Of a stretch of DNA of 64,000 nt, positions 9,610 through 18,350 are shown one piece after another. The translations under genes and the position numbers were made by a program. Where the stretch lies: assembly GCF_009688945.1 (NCBI RefSeq), contig NZ_AP021874.1, positions 4,960,001 to 5,024,000 on the forward strand, given 5' to 3'. Positions within the stretch are counted from its first letter, which is position 1, and each line of letters begins with the position of its first letter. The notes beneath the pieces are model-generated. The model did no database searches, was not told the origin of the DNA, and saw only the letters and a list, made by a program, of their open reading frames with translations. The stretch comes from Desulfosarcina alkanivorans (GTDB lineage: Bacteria > Desulfobacterota > Desulfobacteria > Desulfobacterales > Desulfosarcinaceae).

Positions 9610-10625
9610 TATTCCTCCAGTTCCTCTTTAATTCGCATCCATCCATCGGCAGGGATGTCGGCACCGACCACCTGACATACCTCATAACCGCACGCCGAAG
9701 CAAGCCGGCCGCTCTTTTCGTGGGGATAACCGTTCACGAGACCATACAAAAACCCCGAAGCCCAAAGATCTCCGGCCCCGGTGGTGTCTACGGCTTGTCC
9801 CGAACCCTGTGCCGGGATGCGGTAAACCTGATCCTTGTTTTGAATGAAACTTCCCCTGGCGCCGATTTTCAGGGCGGCGGTATCCACATGACGAGCCAGT
9901 CGGGCCAGCGCCCGGGCTTCGTCCCGGAGGCCGGTATAGGCCCGTGCTTCGTCTTCATTGGCGATGAGGATATCTACATCGCGCCTGATGATGTCCTCGA
10001 GAAGGGTTTGGGATTGCTCGACCACGGTAAAACTGGCCAGATCGAGAGACACCTTTGCCCCCGCCTTTTTGGCGGCATTTAACGACGCCGCCATCAAATC
10101 CGGATTGAACAGCAGATAGCCCTCCATGTGAACCACGGCGCTGTCGTGAAAGCATTGCGCCGTGATTTCTTCCGGTCGGGTGTCGGCCGATGCCCCCAGG
10201 TAGGTAATCATCGTGCGTTGGGCATCGGGGGTGATGATGGAAAGCACCCGCCCGGTGGGCAGGTCCGATGTCATCAAAAAGGGCTCAACCCCCCGTTCAA
10301 CCAATGCCTTTTCAAAAAACCGCCCCAGATCGTCGTTTCCCCGTTTCCCCACAAAACGGGCACAGCCGTTTAGTTGTCCGACGCCCACCGCCGTATTGCA
10401 CGCCGATCCGCCCGGGACCTCGATGGGCGCCCCAGAGACCTGGTTCAATATCTTTTCCAGCGTCGGCATGTCCACCAGGGTCATGCCGCCTTTTTCCACA
10501 CCGATGCGTCTAACAAAGTCATCGCTTTCGTGAACCAATATGTCCACCAGTGCGGAACCGAGCCCCACGATCCGGGGCGTTTTACCCTGCGGTTTCAAAT
10601 CGACGCCTTTCTTCCCGCCTGTCAC
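9609..10625 (-). CDS. PfkB-family carbohydrate/nucleoside kinase (adenosine kinase-like)
   Basis: Cytoplasmic ribokinase-fold kinase of about 338 residues. Family signatures are the N-terminal VPGGSACNTAVGVGQL (PfkB motif 1) and the C-terminal AVDTTGAGDLWASGFLYG, which carries the catalytic Asp and anion hole. The overall pattern is closest to the adenosine-kinase-like branch of the family; the substrate is not proven. A GTG at 10625 gives a four-base GTGA overlap with the upstream SH3 gene and has AAGG seven bases upstream. Another GTG at 10649 would give a 28-base overlap, so 10625 is preferred. Confidence 0.85.
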   Translation of the reverse strand: MTGGKKGVDLKPQGKTPRIVGLGSALVDILVHESDDFVRRIGVEKGGMTLVDMPTLEKILNQVSGAPIEVPGGSACNTAVGVGQLNGCARFVGKRGNDDLGRFFEKALVERGVEPFLMTSDLPTGRVLSIITPDAQRTMITYLGASADTRPEEITAQCFHDSAVVHMEGYLLFNPDLMAASLNAAKKAGAKVSLDLASFTVVEQSQTLLEDIIRRDVDILIANEDEARAYTGLRDEARALARLARHVDTAALKIGARGSFIQNKDQVYRIPAQGSGQAVDTTGAGDLWASGFLYGLVNGYPHEKSGRLASACGYEVCQVVGADIPADGWMRIKEELEE

Positions 10626-11059
10626 CAGACCAGCCTTCGGTGAATCCACCCCTGATCACCATCCGCGTGGGCGACCTGAAGCCAGTCCCCTTTTTCCCGG
10701 AGCACCTTGAAGGGCACACCTTTGTCCACGGTGAACCGGATGTCGTTATCGGTTCCCGGCCCCGAACGGACGTTGCACCTGTCGTTTTTTACAATTACGG
10801 ATTTGATTTTCGCAAGAAGGGAGTCGTGAATCCACCCGCGATCACCTTCAAAATCTTCGAACAGACACCAGCGGCCTTTTTTGGTGATCACCTTCAGGGG
10901 GTGATATTTTTCCACCTGCCAGATGACCGCATCACTGGTATTCGGCCCGGAACGAATGTTGGCGATGTTGGCCTTCACGCTCAGCCGTTCTGCCTGCGCA
11001 AGGCCTGCACCGGCCACGATCCAGGTGACAGCCAGAAGAATGGGGATGAATTTGTTCAT
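10622..11059 (-). CDS. Exported protein with two bacterial SH3 domains
   Basis: A 145-residue secreted or periplasmic protein. A signal peptide covers about residues 1-23 (MNKFIPILLAVTWIV... AQA). It is followed by two SH3b-type repeats, each with the ANIRSGPNTSD / CNVRSGPGTDND motif and a terminal GWIH. SH3b domains commonly bind peptidoglycan or peptides in the envelope. The start at 11059 is chosen because it puts the signal peptide at the N-terminus; a longer frame to 11128 adds 23 residues without signal character. Confidence 0.82.
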   Translation of the reverse strand: MNKFIPILLAVTWIVAGAGLAQAERLSVKANIANIRSGPNTSDAVIWQVEKYHPLKVITKKGRWCLFEDFEGDRGWIHDSLLAKIKSVIVKNDRCNVRSGPGTDNDIRFTVDKGVPFKVLREKGDWLQVAHADGDQGWIHRRLVW

Positions 11060-11135
11060 TTTCCAAAGTTTGGCAGCGTAAAACGCGCCTGTTTCAGTCG
11101 GGTGCCTGTTTGGCCTGCCGGTCTTCATTCGCCAA

Positions 11136-11825
11136 TCACGGCTTTTTGGTGTTGACCTGAACCAGCAGCTTCTGTGCCAGGCCCCGGCCGAGTACGATTC
11201 GTTTGTAATCCACTCCGATAACCAGCTGCCCCTGTCCTGAATTGGTGATCACGTCCACTTCGTCTCCGACCCGGAGGCCCATGGCCATCAAGCGCGCTCG
11301 CGCCATGGGGCCGCCGTCCAGCCGGGCGATCACCAATCGTTCTCCTCCCGGTGCATCGGAAAGGGGGAGCAGTTTTCTTCGCTGGGACATGCATTGCGAG
11401 CAGATCCCGTACATCTCCATTTTGTGCTGGAGCAGGTGGAACCCATGCCGCTCAGCGGCCTGAACCTGAAGCGCCTCCAGTTGAGGGTCTTCAAATTCGA
11501 CGATTTTTCGACATTTGGTGCAGACCATGTGGTCATGATGCTGCCCCAGATGCAGATGCTCATACAATATATCGCCGTTGTCGAACTGCCGTTTACTGGC
11601 GAAGCCATACTGACACATCAGTTTCAACGTGTCACGGACAAATTCCGGTTCCAGCCGGTGGCCCATGTCGTTGAGTCGTTGGATCATCTGGGCCGAGGAG
11701 ACGTGCCCATCGATCTGCATAAACGCTTCCATGACCGCAAACCGGTTTTCGAAGTCTGTGATCTGATCCTGTTTGAACAGTTTGCAGAACTGTTCCTTTT
11801 CCTGCTTGTGCAATGTCTGCAGCAT
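11136..11825 (-). CDS. Fur-family regulator fused to a C-terminal FeoA domain
   Basis: A 229-residue protein with two parts. Residues 1 to about 150 are a Fur-type metal-dependent repressor: a winged helix, the HHDHMVCTKCRKIVEF motif (His plus C102xxC105) and a second zinc pair C142xxC145. Residues about 153-227 are a FeoA/SH3-like domain (PLSDAPGGERLVIARLD..., ARARLMAMGLRVGDEV, and VVLGRGLAQKL-like end). Ordinary Fur proteins end near residue 150, so the FeoA part is a true extension. The start at 11825 is preferred; an upstream frame to 12041 runs back into fmdB and is not protein-like. It probably senses Fe(II) or Zn(II). No feoB lies nearby. Confidence 0.88.
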   Translation of the reverse strand: MLQTLHKQEKEQFCKLFKQDQITDFENRFAVMEAFMQIDGHVSSAQMIQRLNDMGHRLEPEFVRDTLKLMCQYGFASKRQFDNGDILYEHLHLGQHHDHMVCTKCRKIVEFEDPQLEALQVQAAERHGFHLLQHKMEMYGICSQCMSQRRKLLPLSDAPGGERLVIARLDGGPMARARLMAMGLRVGDEVDVITNSGQGQLVIGVDYKRIVLGRGLAQKLLVQVNTKKP

Positions 11826-11884
11826 GGGGGTGACCTTAGCGATGCAATGGAAAGACAGCCAAAACGGAAGCCAGGTTGGTGGCC

Positions 11885-12136
11885 CTATGCCGGCCCGGGG
11901 ATGGTGTAGGTGGTGCAAGAGCCAGAACTGCAGGTTCGTGTCTGGGTGCTGGCGCCGGAACCGGAGGGCTGCCCGGAACCGCCACCCGTGATCGTGTGAT
12001 TGGTGGAGGACAGGATTCGTTCCAGGTTGCCGGATCCACATTTGGGGCAGGCCAATTCCACCTCCTCCTGCTTGTTCATCACCAAAATTTCCAGGAATTC
12101 GTCACAGTCCAGACATTTGAATTCGAATATGGGCAT
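11885..12136 (-). CDS. FmdB-type zinc-ribbon protein
   Basis: An 83-residue protein beginning MPIFEFKCLDCDEFLEIL, with a zinc ribbon made by CLDC and CPKC, the FmdB/CxxC-CxxC regulatory family signature. The C-terminal half is a Gly/Ser/Thr-rich tail containing two extra cysteines (CSSGSC). A good ribosome site (AAGGAGAT) precedes the ATG. It lies between recN and the Fur-FeoA gene. The biochemical role of the family is not established. Confidence 0.85.
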   Translation of the reverse strand: MPIFEFKCLDCDEFLEILVMNKQEEVELACPKCGSGNLERILSSTNHTITGGGSGQPSGSGASTQTRTCSSGSCTTYTIPGPA

Positions 12137-12182
12137 CTTGATCTCCTTATGAAAAAATTTTGCAAAAACTGGCCATCATCCG

Positions 12183-13907
12183 CTAATTGTCAAGCGCGGG
12201 ATGTTCTCCGTCATTGGCCATCAGGGCGCGGGCGTGTTCAAGGGCCGTCGGGGTGATCCTTTCCCCGCCCAGCATGCGAGCGATTTCATGGACCCGTTCC
12301 TGTGGGTCCATCCGACGGATGGTGGTGGTGGTTCGGCCGTCCTTAACCTGTTTTTGTATATAGTGGTGGCAATTGCCGAAACGCGCAATCTGGGGCAGGT
12401 GGGTGATACAGATCAGCTGGTGTTTTTTTGAGAGCGCTTTCAGCTTTTTCCCTACCACGTCGGCCACGGCGCCGCCAATGCCCGCATCCACTTCATCGAA
12501 AATAACCGTAGCCACCGCATCGGATTGCGCCAGGATCGCTTTGAGCGCCAGCACCACCCGGGAGAGTTCGCCACCCGATGCGATGGATGCAAGGGGTTTT
12601 AGCGTTTCTCCCACATTGGGGGCGATCATGAACGCTGCCTGGTCAATCCCCGTGGCCGACAGCAGGCACCCGTCCACACAACGCCACGGGGACTGATGTT
12701 CATCGCAGGGCGGTTGGTCAATACGGACACTGAACCGGGTCCCGGCCATCATGAGCCCATCCAATTCTGTTTCGACGCATTGGGCGAATTCCGTGGCCAC
12801 CTGTTTCCGTTTTTCAGACAGTCGACGGGCCTGCTCTGCCACCCGGCCGAAAATATCGCTCAATTGGGCTTCGCTGCGCTGAATATCCTCATCCAGATTG
12901 CTGATGGCACAAAGTTCCGCTTCAATGGCATCACGCTTTTCAAAAAGCGCCTCCATGGACCCCCCGTATTTGCGAATCAGGCGGTTGATCAGATCCAGGC
13001 GGGATTCCACCGAATCCAACCGGTCGGCTTCGGTGTCCAGCGTTCCCAGGTAGGACCGCAACGTTTGGGTGACATCTTCGAGGCCGAAAAGGTGGTCGGA
13101 AAGTTCCTGCACGCCGGCCAGCAGTCCATCGTCAAGATCCGCTGCCTTTTCCAGGTTTTTGCGCACTTCACCCAACTGCTCCAGTATGGCGCCGTCGGCA
13201 CCGTGAAGGGCCTGGATGGCGTCATATACAGACCGCTGGAGAAATTCGGCGTTTTTGAGGCGCAGACGCTCTTTTTCCAGTGATTCGTCTTCACCCGGCA
13301 GGATACCCGCATCGGCGATCTCCGCAGCCTGGTACCGGAGCAGATCCATCTCCTTTTCCTGGTTTCTTTTTTTCGTTTTGAGGGCGTCAAGCGCCAGGGT
13401 CAGCGGAACCATTTTTTCATACTGGGCGGCCAGTTCCCGGACCTGTGGGGAAAGGCCGCCAAAACGGTCCAGTATGGCGAGGTGGGTATCTTCCTTCAGC
13501 AGGCCCTGGTGGGCATGCTGGCCGGATATGCTGGCCAGGTCCACGGTGATGGCGGCCAGCATCTGCATGGTGGCCATCCGGTCGTTGATGTAGATGCGAT
13601 GGCGGTTATTGGCGGCGATGACCCTGCGCACCAGCAGGCCATCGTTGATGTCATAGCCGTTTTCCGCCATGATGGCTTCGGCCGCGGATGCTTCAGGGAC
13701 GTCGAACCAGGCGGACAATTCGGCACTGTCATAGCCGTCCCGGATCATTTTGGCGCTGGCCCTGGATCCCAACAGCAGGTTCACGGCCTGGATAATGATC
13801 GATTTTCCGGCGCCGGTCTCGCCGCTCAGGATGGTCAATCCATCTTCGAAGCGGATGTTCAGATCTTCGATAATGGCAAAATTTTTTATTAACAGCTCTT
13901 TAAGCAT
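12183..13907 (-). CDS. recN: DNA repair protein RecN
   Basis: SMC-like ATPase for double-strand-break repair, 574 residues, close to the usual length. Walker A is GETGAGKS at residues 29-36. Long coiled coils fill the middle. The ABC signature SGGELSRVVLALK and Walker B IFDEVDAGIGG lie near the C-terminus, followed by the conserved ITHLPQIA H-loop. The ATG at 13907 begins MLKELLIKNFAIIEDL, the standard RecN N-terminus, with GGAG six bases upstream. A longer frame to 14123 has an N-terminal extension without family character. Confidence 0.95.
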   Translation of the reverse strand: MLKELLIKNFAIIEDLNIRFEDGLTILSGETGAGKSIIIQAVNLLLGSRASAKMIRDGYDSAELSAWFDVPEASAAEAIMAENGYDINDGLLVRRVIAANNRHRIYINDRMATMQMLAAITVDLASISGQHAHQGLLKEDTHLAILDRFGGLSPQVRELAAQYEKMVPLTLALDALKTKKRNQEKEMDLLRYQAAEIADAGILPGEDESLEKERLRLKNAEFLQRSVYDAIQALHGADGAILEQLGEVRKNLEKAADLDDGLLAGVQELSDHLFGLEDVTQTLRSYLGTLDTEADRLDSVESRLDLINRLIRKYGGSMEALFEKRDAIEAELCAISNLDEDIQRSEAQLSDIFGRVAEQARRLSEKRKQVATEFAQCVETELDGLMMAGTRFSVRIDQPPCDEHQSPWRCVDGCLLSATGIDQAAFMIAPNVGETLKPLASIASGGELSRVVLALKAILAQSDAVATVIFDEVDAGIGGAVADVVGKKLKALSKKHQLICITHLPQIARFGNCHHYIQKQVKDGRTTTTIRRMDPQERVHEIARMLGGERITPTALEHARALMANDGEHPALDN

Positions 13908-13986
13908 AGTGCACTCCACCGCATGGTCGCAGCCATCATAAAAAAGGCGACCGGGGGAATCAAGCATTATCGTAACGGATGATGGG

Positions 13987-15558
13987 TCAGGAGGGCGGTT
14001 CTTCCGGATACCCGGTGATGGCACGAATTTTTTTATAGAGCGGCTTGAGGCGGCGATACATCCGCTTGTACACCTCATGGTAAAGCGCATTGTAAAGTCG
14101 GTGGGTTGACGGGTCCGGTTCAAAGCGATCGCCGGGTCGGGTCATGGCTTTTACGGCCGTTTCGAAGTCAGGGTGAAGGCCCAGCCCGACGGCCGTGTCG
14201 ATGGCCGCGCCCAGGCCGGAGGTTTCGTAAAGGTGGGGCCGGACCGTGGGCAGACCGAACACGTCGGCCGTCAGCTGCAGGGCCAGGTCGCTCTGGCTTC
14301 CTCCCCCGGAGACCCGCAGACCGGTGATGGGGGTGCGGCTTCGCCGTTCAATGCGTTCTTTGCCTTCGCGCAGGGCATAGGCCAGTCCCTCTAAAATCGA
14401 CCGGTACACGTGGGCCCGGGTGTGGACGTCGCCGAAGCCGATGATGGCGCCCTTGGCTTCTGGCCCGGGCGTGCGGATGCCCGGTGTCCAGAAGGGCTGA
14501 AGCATGAGGCCCATGGATCCGGGAGGGACATCCTTGATCAGGTCGTCGAATAAATTCTCGGCGGCCACACCGGTTTTTTCGGCCGCCTGCTGCTCCGGGA
14601 AACCGAACTCTTCCTTGAACCAGTTGACCATCCAGAAGCCACGGAACACCTGGACCTCAACGGTATGGTTCCCGGGAACGGCGCTGGGATAGGCCGGCAG
14701 CAGCGGGATGGGTTCGATGTAGCGGCGGTGGGTGACGTTGATGGTGGCCGTTGTGCCGTAGCTCAGGCACCCCACCGACGGGTCGAGACTGCCCGAGCCG
14801 ATCACTTCGCAGGCCTTGTCCGCCGCCGCGGCAATTACCGGCAGTCCTTCCGGGATGCCGGTTTCCCGGGCAGCACGACGGCTCACGGTCCCGAGGACCT
14901 GGCCGGGTGCCGTCAACTGCGGAAGTTGATCCGGGTCAACCGGCACGCAGCGCCATTTCCAGTCCCAGGACCGGGCCCACCGCAGTCGTTTGTAGTCAAA
15001 GGGCAGATATCCCACCTGACTGCCGACGGAATCCACATACTCGCCGGTCAGGCGGAAATTGAGATAGCCGGACAGCAACAGGAACTTGTGGGTCTGGGCC
15101 CAGACCCTCGGCTGGTTTCTGGCGATCCAGTTGGCTTCGGTTTCCGACTGGATATAAGCCAGGGTGCCGGCAAGTCCGGTCGCCTTGAAGAACAGGCCCC
15201 ACAGGCCTCCCAAGGGCGGCATACCGTGGCATTTGCGCTGGTCCAGCCAGAGGATGGCCGGCCGCAAGGGGCGGCCATGCCTGTCCACGTTGACCACCGT
15301 GCCGCGCTGGGTGGTCAGGGAGACGCCGGCGATGCGGGACCGTTCAATGCCACGGGCGTTGAAAATTTTCCGGCAAGCATTGCACAGGGCGTTCCAAAAG
15401 ACCGTGGGGTCCTGCTCGGCCCAGCCGGGGTGTGCCGAAAAATAAGGCGTGAACAGCACCTGTTCCCGGGCGATCAGATTCCCGCCGGCGTCAAAGATCA
15501 GTGCCTTGAGGCTTTGGGTGCCGTTGTCGATGGAGAGCAAAAGGTCTCGTTCAGCCAT
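13987..15558 (-). CDS. FGGY-family carbohydrate kinase (glycerol kinase-like)
   Basis: Cytoplasmic sugar/polyol kinase of 523 residues. The N-terminal FGGY domain starts [18 protein letters not shown] and includes [11 protein letters not shown] and AILWLDQRK. The C-terminal domain has the ATP-binding [22 protein letters not shown] motif and [16 protein letters not shown]. It lies 11 bases downstream of a glycerol-3-phosphate dehydrogenase gene and under a FadR-type regulator, which suggests it phosphorylates glycerol or a related polyol. The motifs alone do not fix the substrate. Start at 15558 (MAERDLLLS). Confidence 0.85.
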   Translation of the reverse strand: MAERDLLLSIDNGTQSLKALIFDAGGNLIAREQVLFTPYFSAHPGWAEQDPTVFWNALCNACRKIFNARGIERSRIAGVSLTTQRGTVVNVDRHGRPLRPAILWLDQRKCHGMPPLGGLWGLFFKATGLAGTLAYIQSETEANWIARNQPRVWAQTHKFLLLSGYLNFRLTGEYVDSVGSQVGYLPFDYKRLRWARSWDWKWRCVPVDPDQLPQLTAPGQVLGTVSRRAARETGIPEGLPVIAAAADKACEVIGSGSLDPSVGCLSYGTTATINVTHRRYIEPIPLLPAYPSAVPGNHTVEVQVFRGFWMVNWFKEEFGFPEQQAAEKTGVAAENLFDDLIKDVPPGSMGLMLQPFWTPGIRTPGPEAKGAIIGFGDVHTRAHVYRSILEGLAYALREGKERIERRSRTPITGLRVSGGGSQSDLALQLTADVFGLPTVRPHLYETSGLGAAIDTAVGLGLHPDFETAVKAMTRPGDRFEPDPSTHRLYNALYHEVYKRMYRRLKPLYKKIRAITGYPEEPPS

Positions 15559-15569
15559 TTTTCTCGATT

Positions 15570-17198
15570 TCAGGCAACATGCCGGTGGATCCGTCGGCCC
15601 AGCCGATAGAAAAAGGATTTCACCCGCCCCCGGGATGCCGCATGGCGGCCGGGCAGGCCATGGGCGAACCGCCATTGGTCGCGGTAATCCCGGATTTCTT
15701 TTTTCCAGCGGGCGGCGTCCCAGTCCAGTACCGGCTCGCATAGATGCCGGATGCGTTCCAGATGGGCCCGCCCGCCCTCCTGCGTCACCAGACCTATCCG
15801 GACGCGCCGGAGGAGAAGATCCGGCAGGTGACGGATCTTTTCGCGGGCGGCACCGTGTACAAGCTCCGACCATCTGTTTCGCGTACCCGGAATCACCGCA
15901 AGGTCCGATGGCGAGGCCGTCCTTGCAAGGGTTGCGGCCGCGTTGCCATAGCGCCCGAAAAGGGTTTCCCAGGTCGGACCGGAAACGGGTGCCGGCAGGG
16001 CCGGCTGGTTTTCGAATGGACGAAATACCGGAGATGTGTCCTCGACAGCGACCGCGATGGGTAAAAACGGCCTGGCCGCTTTCAGCGCATCCAGCGCCAG
16101 CTTTCGAAACGTGGTCAGTTTGCCCCCGGTGATGGTCACCAGACCCCTGTCCACCCACATCACATGCTTCCTGGATTCTTCCGACGGGCCGCAGGCGCCC
16201 TCGCTGAGCACCGGCCGTACGCCGGCCATGGTCGCCAGGCAATCCCTTGCCGACACGTCCAGCGCCGGAAAAAGCGCATGCAGGCCGTCCAGCAGGTAAG
16301 AGACTTCCTCCTCCGTAATGCGAGGTTCGAAGGAGAGGCTTTCCCCATGGTCCAGATCGGTGGTGCCCGCCAACACGGCGCCTTCCCAGGGTACGATGAA
16401 GACGGCCCGCCCATCGGTCGGATGAATGGTGCTGATGGCCTGATTCACCGGGAGCACATGGGACGGGAAGATCAGGTGGCTGCCACGCAAGGGACGAAGA
16501 CGGCGGTTTTTTTGCGGACATGGGTGAAGTCGCTCGGCCCAGCAGCCGGTGGCGTTGATGACCGCCGTCGTGGAAAGGGTTTGCGTCTGGTGGGAGTGGA
16601 CATCTTCGAGGGTCACACCGTTGACCCGGCCTCCTTCATCCCGGCCCACGGCAGCCACGCGGGTGTAGTTGAGGGCCGTGCCGCCATCGGCCATGCCTTC
16701 AAAAATCAGACGGAGTACGAGCCGGGCATCATCGACCTGGGCATCGAAAAACCGGAACCCGCCGATCAACCCTTTCCGGTCGATGTGGGGCGCCAGTTTG
16801 ATGAATGCGTCTGTATCGATATAGGCATGCCGGCGTCGTTTGGCGATCAGATCATAGATGGACAGGCCGGCCTCCAGGGTCCAACGGCCCGGCCCCCGAT
16901 CTTTGTACACCGGAACCAGAAACCCCATGGGCAATACTAGGCCCCTGGCATCGTTGAGCAGTCGCTCCCGTTCGCGAACGGCATCCCGTGTCAGGAAAAT
17001 TCGGCCTTCTTTCAGGTAGCGAAGGCCACCGTGGATCAGCTTGGATGAACGGCTGGAGGTTCCCCATGCAAAATCCTGCTGTTCCAGCAGCAGTGTTTTC
17101 AGCCCCATGTGGACCGCCTTGCGGAAAACGCCGGCACCGGTGATGCCGCCGCCGATGATGATCACGTCCCAGCTGTTGTCCAGATCCATCATGGTCAT
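15570..17198 (-). CDS. glpD: FAD-dependent glycerol-3-phosphate dehydrogenase
   Basis: Membrane-associated flavoenzyme oxidising glycerol-3-phosphate to dihydroxyacetone phosphate and passing electrons to quinone. The protein is 542 residues. The dinucleotide-binding motif [15 protein letters not shown] lies near the N-terminus, followed by the GlpD pattern [18 protein letters not shown]. The later motifs [29 protein letters not shown] and [14 protein letters not shown] are all present. The start overlaps the upstream regulator stop by four bases (ATGA); an ATG nine bases downstream is an alternative. A fatty-acid-type regulator in the same operon suggests use of glycerol from lipids. Confidence 0.92.
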   Translation of the reverse strand: MTMMDLDNSWDVIIIGGGITGAGVFRKAVHMGLKTLLLEQQDFAWGTSSRSSKLIHGGLRYLKEGRIFLTRDAVRERERLLNDARGLVLPMGFLVPVYKDRGPGRWTLEAGLSIYDLIAKRRRHAYIDTDAFIKLAPHIDRKGLIGGFRFFDAQVDDARLVLRLIFEGMADGGTALNYTRVAAVGRDEGGRVNGVTLEDVHSHQTQTLSTTAVINATGCWAERLHPCPQKNRRLRPLRGSHLIFPSHVLPVNQAISTIHPTDGRAVFIVPWEGAVLAGTTDLDHGESLSFEPRITEEEVSYLLDGLHALFPALDVSARDCLATMAGVRPVLSEGACGPSEESRKHVMWVDRGLVTITGGKLTTFRKLALDALKAARPFLPIAVAVEDTSPVFRPFENQPALPAPVSGPTWETLFGRYGNAAATLARTASPSDLAVIPGTRNRWSELVHGAAREKIRHLPDLLLRRVRIGLVTQEGGRAHLERIRHLCEPVLDWDAARWKKEIRDYRDQWRFAHGLPGRHAASRGRVKSFFYRLGRRIHRHVA

Positions 17199-17896
17199 GC
17201 ACCGTCAAGGGTTTTCCACAGGGCGACGCTTTGATTCATGGCCGCCATTACCACGGCCTCCACCCGGCGGCCGCCGGCCGGTATCGCCGAACTGAGGTTG
17301 CGGTAATAGTTACGGGATGCCGCCCTTGCTTCCGGAATTGCATAGTAGGCCGTCGCGAGGCTGTCGAACATGGTGGAAAAATCGTTGAGCATTAATTTGT
17401 AGATGGGATTCCCTGACTTGGTGGCCATGAAAAGCTGAAGCTGCCAGTCAAAATCCACAAATGCATCGATGTCGTCATCCAGCCTTTCGGCATTTTCCAG
17501 AAATGCCTGGACCTCATCAGGGGCCTGGTCCACGGCCAGTGCGGCGATAACAGGCAGCAGGCGGCTTCTGACCTCCATCAGATGGATGACAAACCCTGCC
17601 GGAAGGGTATCGATGTATTTGGCCAGGGTGCCCAGCAGTCCCATCCCGCCTTTTTCCCAGTAATCGTTGATCCGTGTCGGTTTGCCATGGGCAATGGTCA
17701 GCCAGCCTTCTGTGGCCAGCCGGTGGAGGGTTTCACGAAGGGGGGGCCTGGCCACACCGATGGATTCCGCCAGATGACGTTCATTGGGAAGATGGGTGCC
17801 CGGTGGATAGGAGCCGTTCAGGATGCCGGTAATAATTCGGTGCTCAACCAACCGGGCCGGTCGGGAGGGGGGTATGGCCGGGGACGTTACCTTCAT
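17195..17896 (-). CDS. GntR-family FadR-type transcriptional regulator
   Basis: A 233-residue regulator. The N-terminal winged helix contains YPPGTHLPNERHLAESIGV and PLRETLHRLATEGWLTI. The linker and C-terminal domain resemble enterobacterial FadR closely: GWLTIAHGKPTRINDYWE and NPIYKLMLNDF ... PEAR parallel the E. coli FadR sequences remembered for these regions. E. coli FadR binds long-chain acyl-CoA and controls fatty-acid degradation and synthesis. Here it heads an operon with glpD and an FGGY kinase. A GGAGG site precedes the ATG, and an inverted repeat lies 18 bases upstream. Acyl-CoA sensing is inferred from similarity only. Confidence 0.88.
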   Translation of the reverse strand: MKVTSPAIPPSRPARLVEHRIITGILNGSYPPGTHLPNERHLAESIGVARPPLRETLHRLATEGWLTIAHGKPTRINDYWEKGGMGLLGTLAKYIDTLPAGFVIHLMEVRSRLLPVIAALAVDQAPDEVQAFLENAERLDDDIDAFVDFDWQLQLFMATKSGNPIYKLMLNDFSTMFDSLATAYYAIPEARAASRNYYRNLSSAIPAGGRRVEAVVMAAMNQSVALWKTLDGA

Positions 17897-17913
17897 GATG
17901 GCCTCCTTGAATT

Positions 17914-17937
17914 AACTGGTAAGAGGTCATACCAGTT
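17914..17937. promoter_or_regulatory. FadR-like operator upstream of the fadR-type gene
   Basis: Perfect inverted repeat AACTGGTA-N8-TACCAGTT, ending 18 bases before the regulator start codon. The arms AACTGGT/ACCAGTT are those of the E. coli FadR site (AACTGGTCNGACCTGTT-like), but the spacing differs. Inside it, GGTCATACC also fits the GT-N3-AC core of FadR-subfamily sites. It is probably the autoregulatory operator. Confidence 0.6.
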
Positions 17938-18014
17938 GCCCTTGCGCGCTGTCAACCCCGCCGGTCATCACCGAAGGTCTGCCGGCCTGCAGGTCCCGGG
18001 CCAGGTATTTCGGG

Positions 18015-18042
18015 TTGAACTTTGGCAATCAGGTGCTATACT
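18015..18042 (+). promoter_or_regulatory. Candidate sigma-70 promoter of prkA
   Basis: TTGAAC at 18015-18020 and TATACT at 18037-18042 with a 16-base spacer, pointing at prkA. The predicted leader is about 300 bases. Confidence 0.5.
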
Positions 18043-18350
18043 CAATTAGTGGCAATGGAATTCTCATTCTGATGCACCCGCAGCAACAGTCGGCTTTTTT
18101 TCCTCGCTCACCTTGTGTTGTGCCTCCTTCCATTGCATCCGGGCCCTTGCCGGCGAAGCACCCGGTTCCCGGGTCATGCCGATTCCTGTCAGAAACTCGT
18201 CCTGCGCAGAAATCCTCTCTGATAGCGGACCTGGAAGCCAAACGGTAACGTCTCATCACCATTCTCCTGTTGCGGTTGAAACAACAGGCGGAAGCGATTA
18301 ACCGGTTTCACCATCTCCTGTAGTGGTCATTTAAAACATAGGGGGACACC

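Larger units (their letters stand above)
17897..18350. other. Divergent intergenic region between the fadR-type gene and prkA
   Basis: Holds the FadR-like inverted repeat near its left end and a candidate promoter for prkA at 18015-18042. The rest, about 300 bases, would be a long untranslated leader of prkA. Near 18266-18288 a small hairpin CCTGTTG/CAACAGG is present. No convincing gene was found in it. Confidence 0.45.

Noticed and set aside
12183-14123. Longer N-terminus for RecN (start 14123)
   Set aside because: The extra 72 residues lack family character, and the ATG at 13907 gives the standard RecN start with a good ribosome site.
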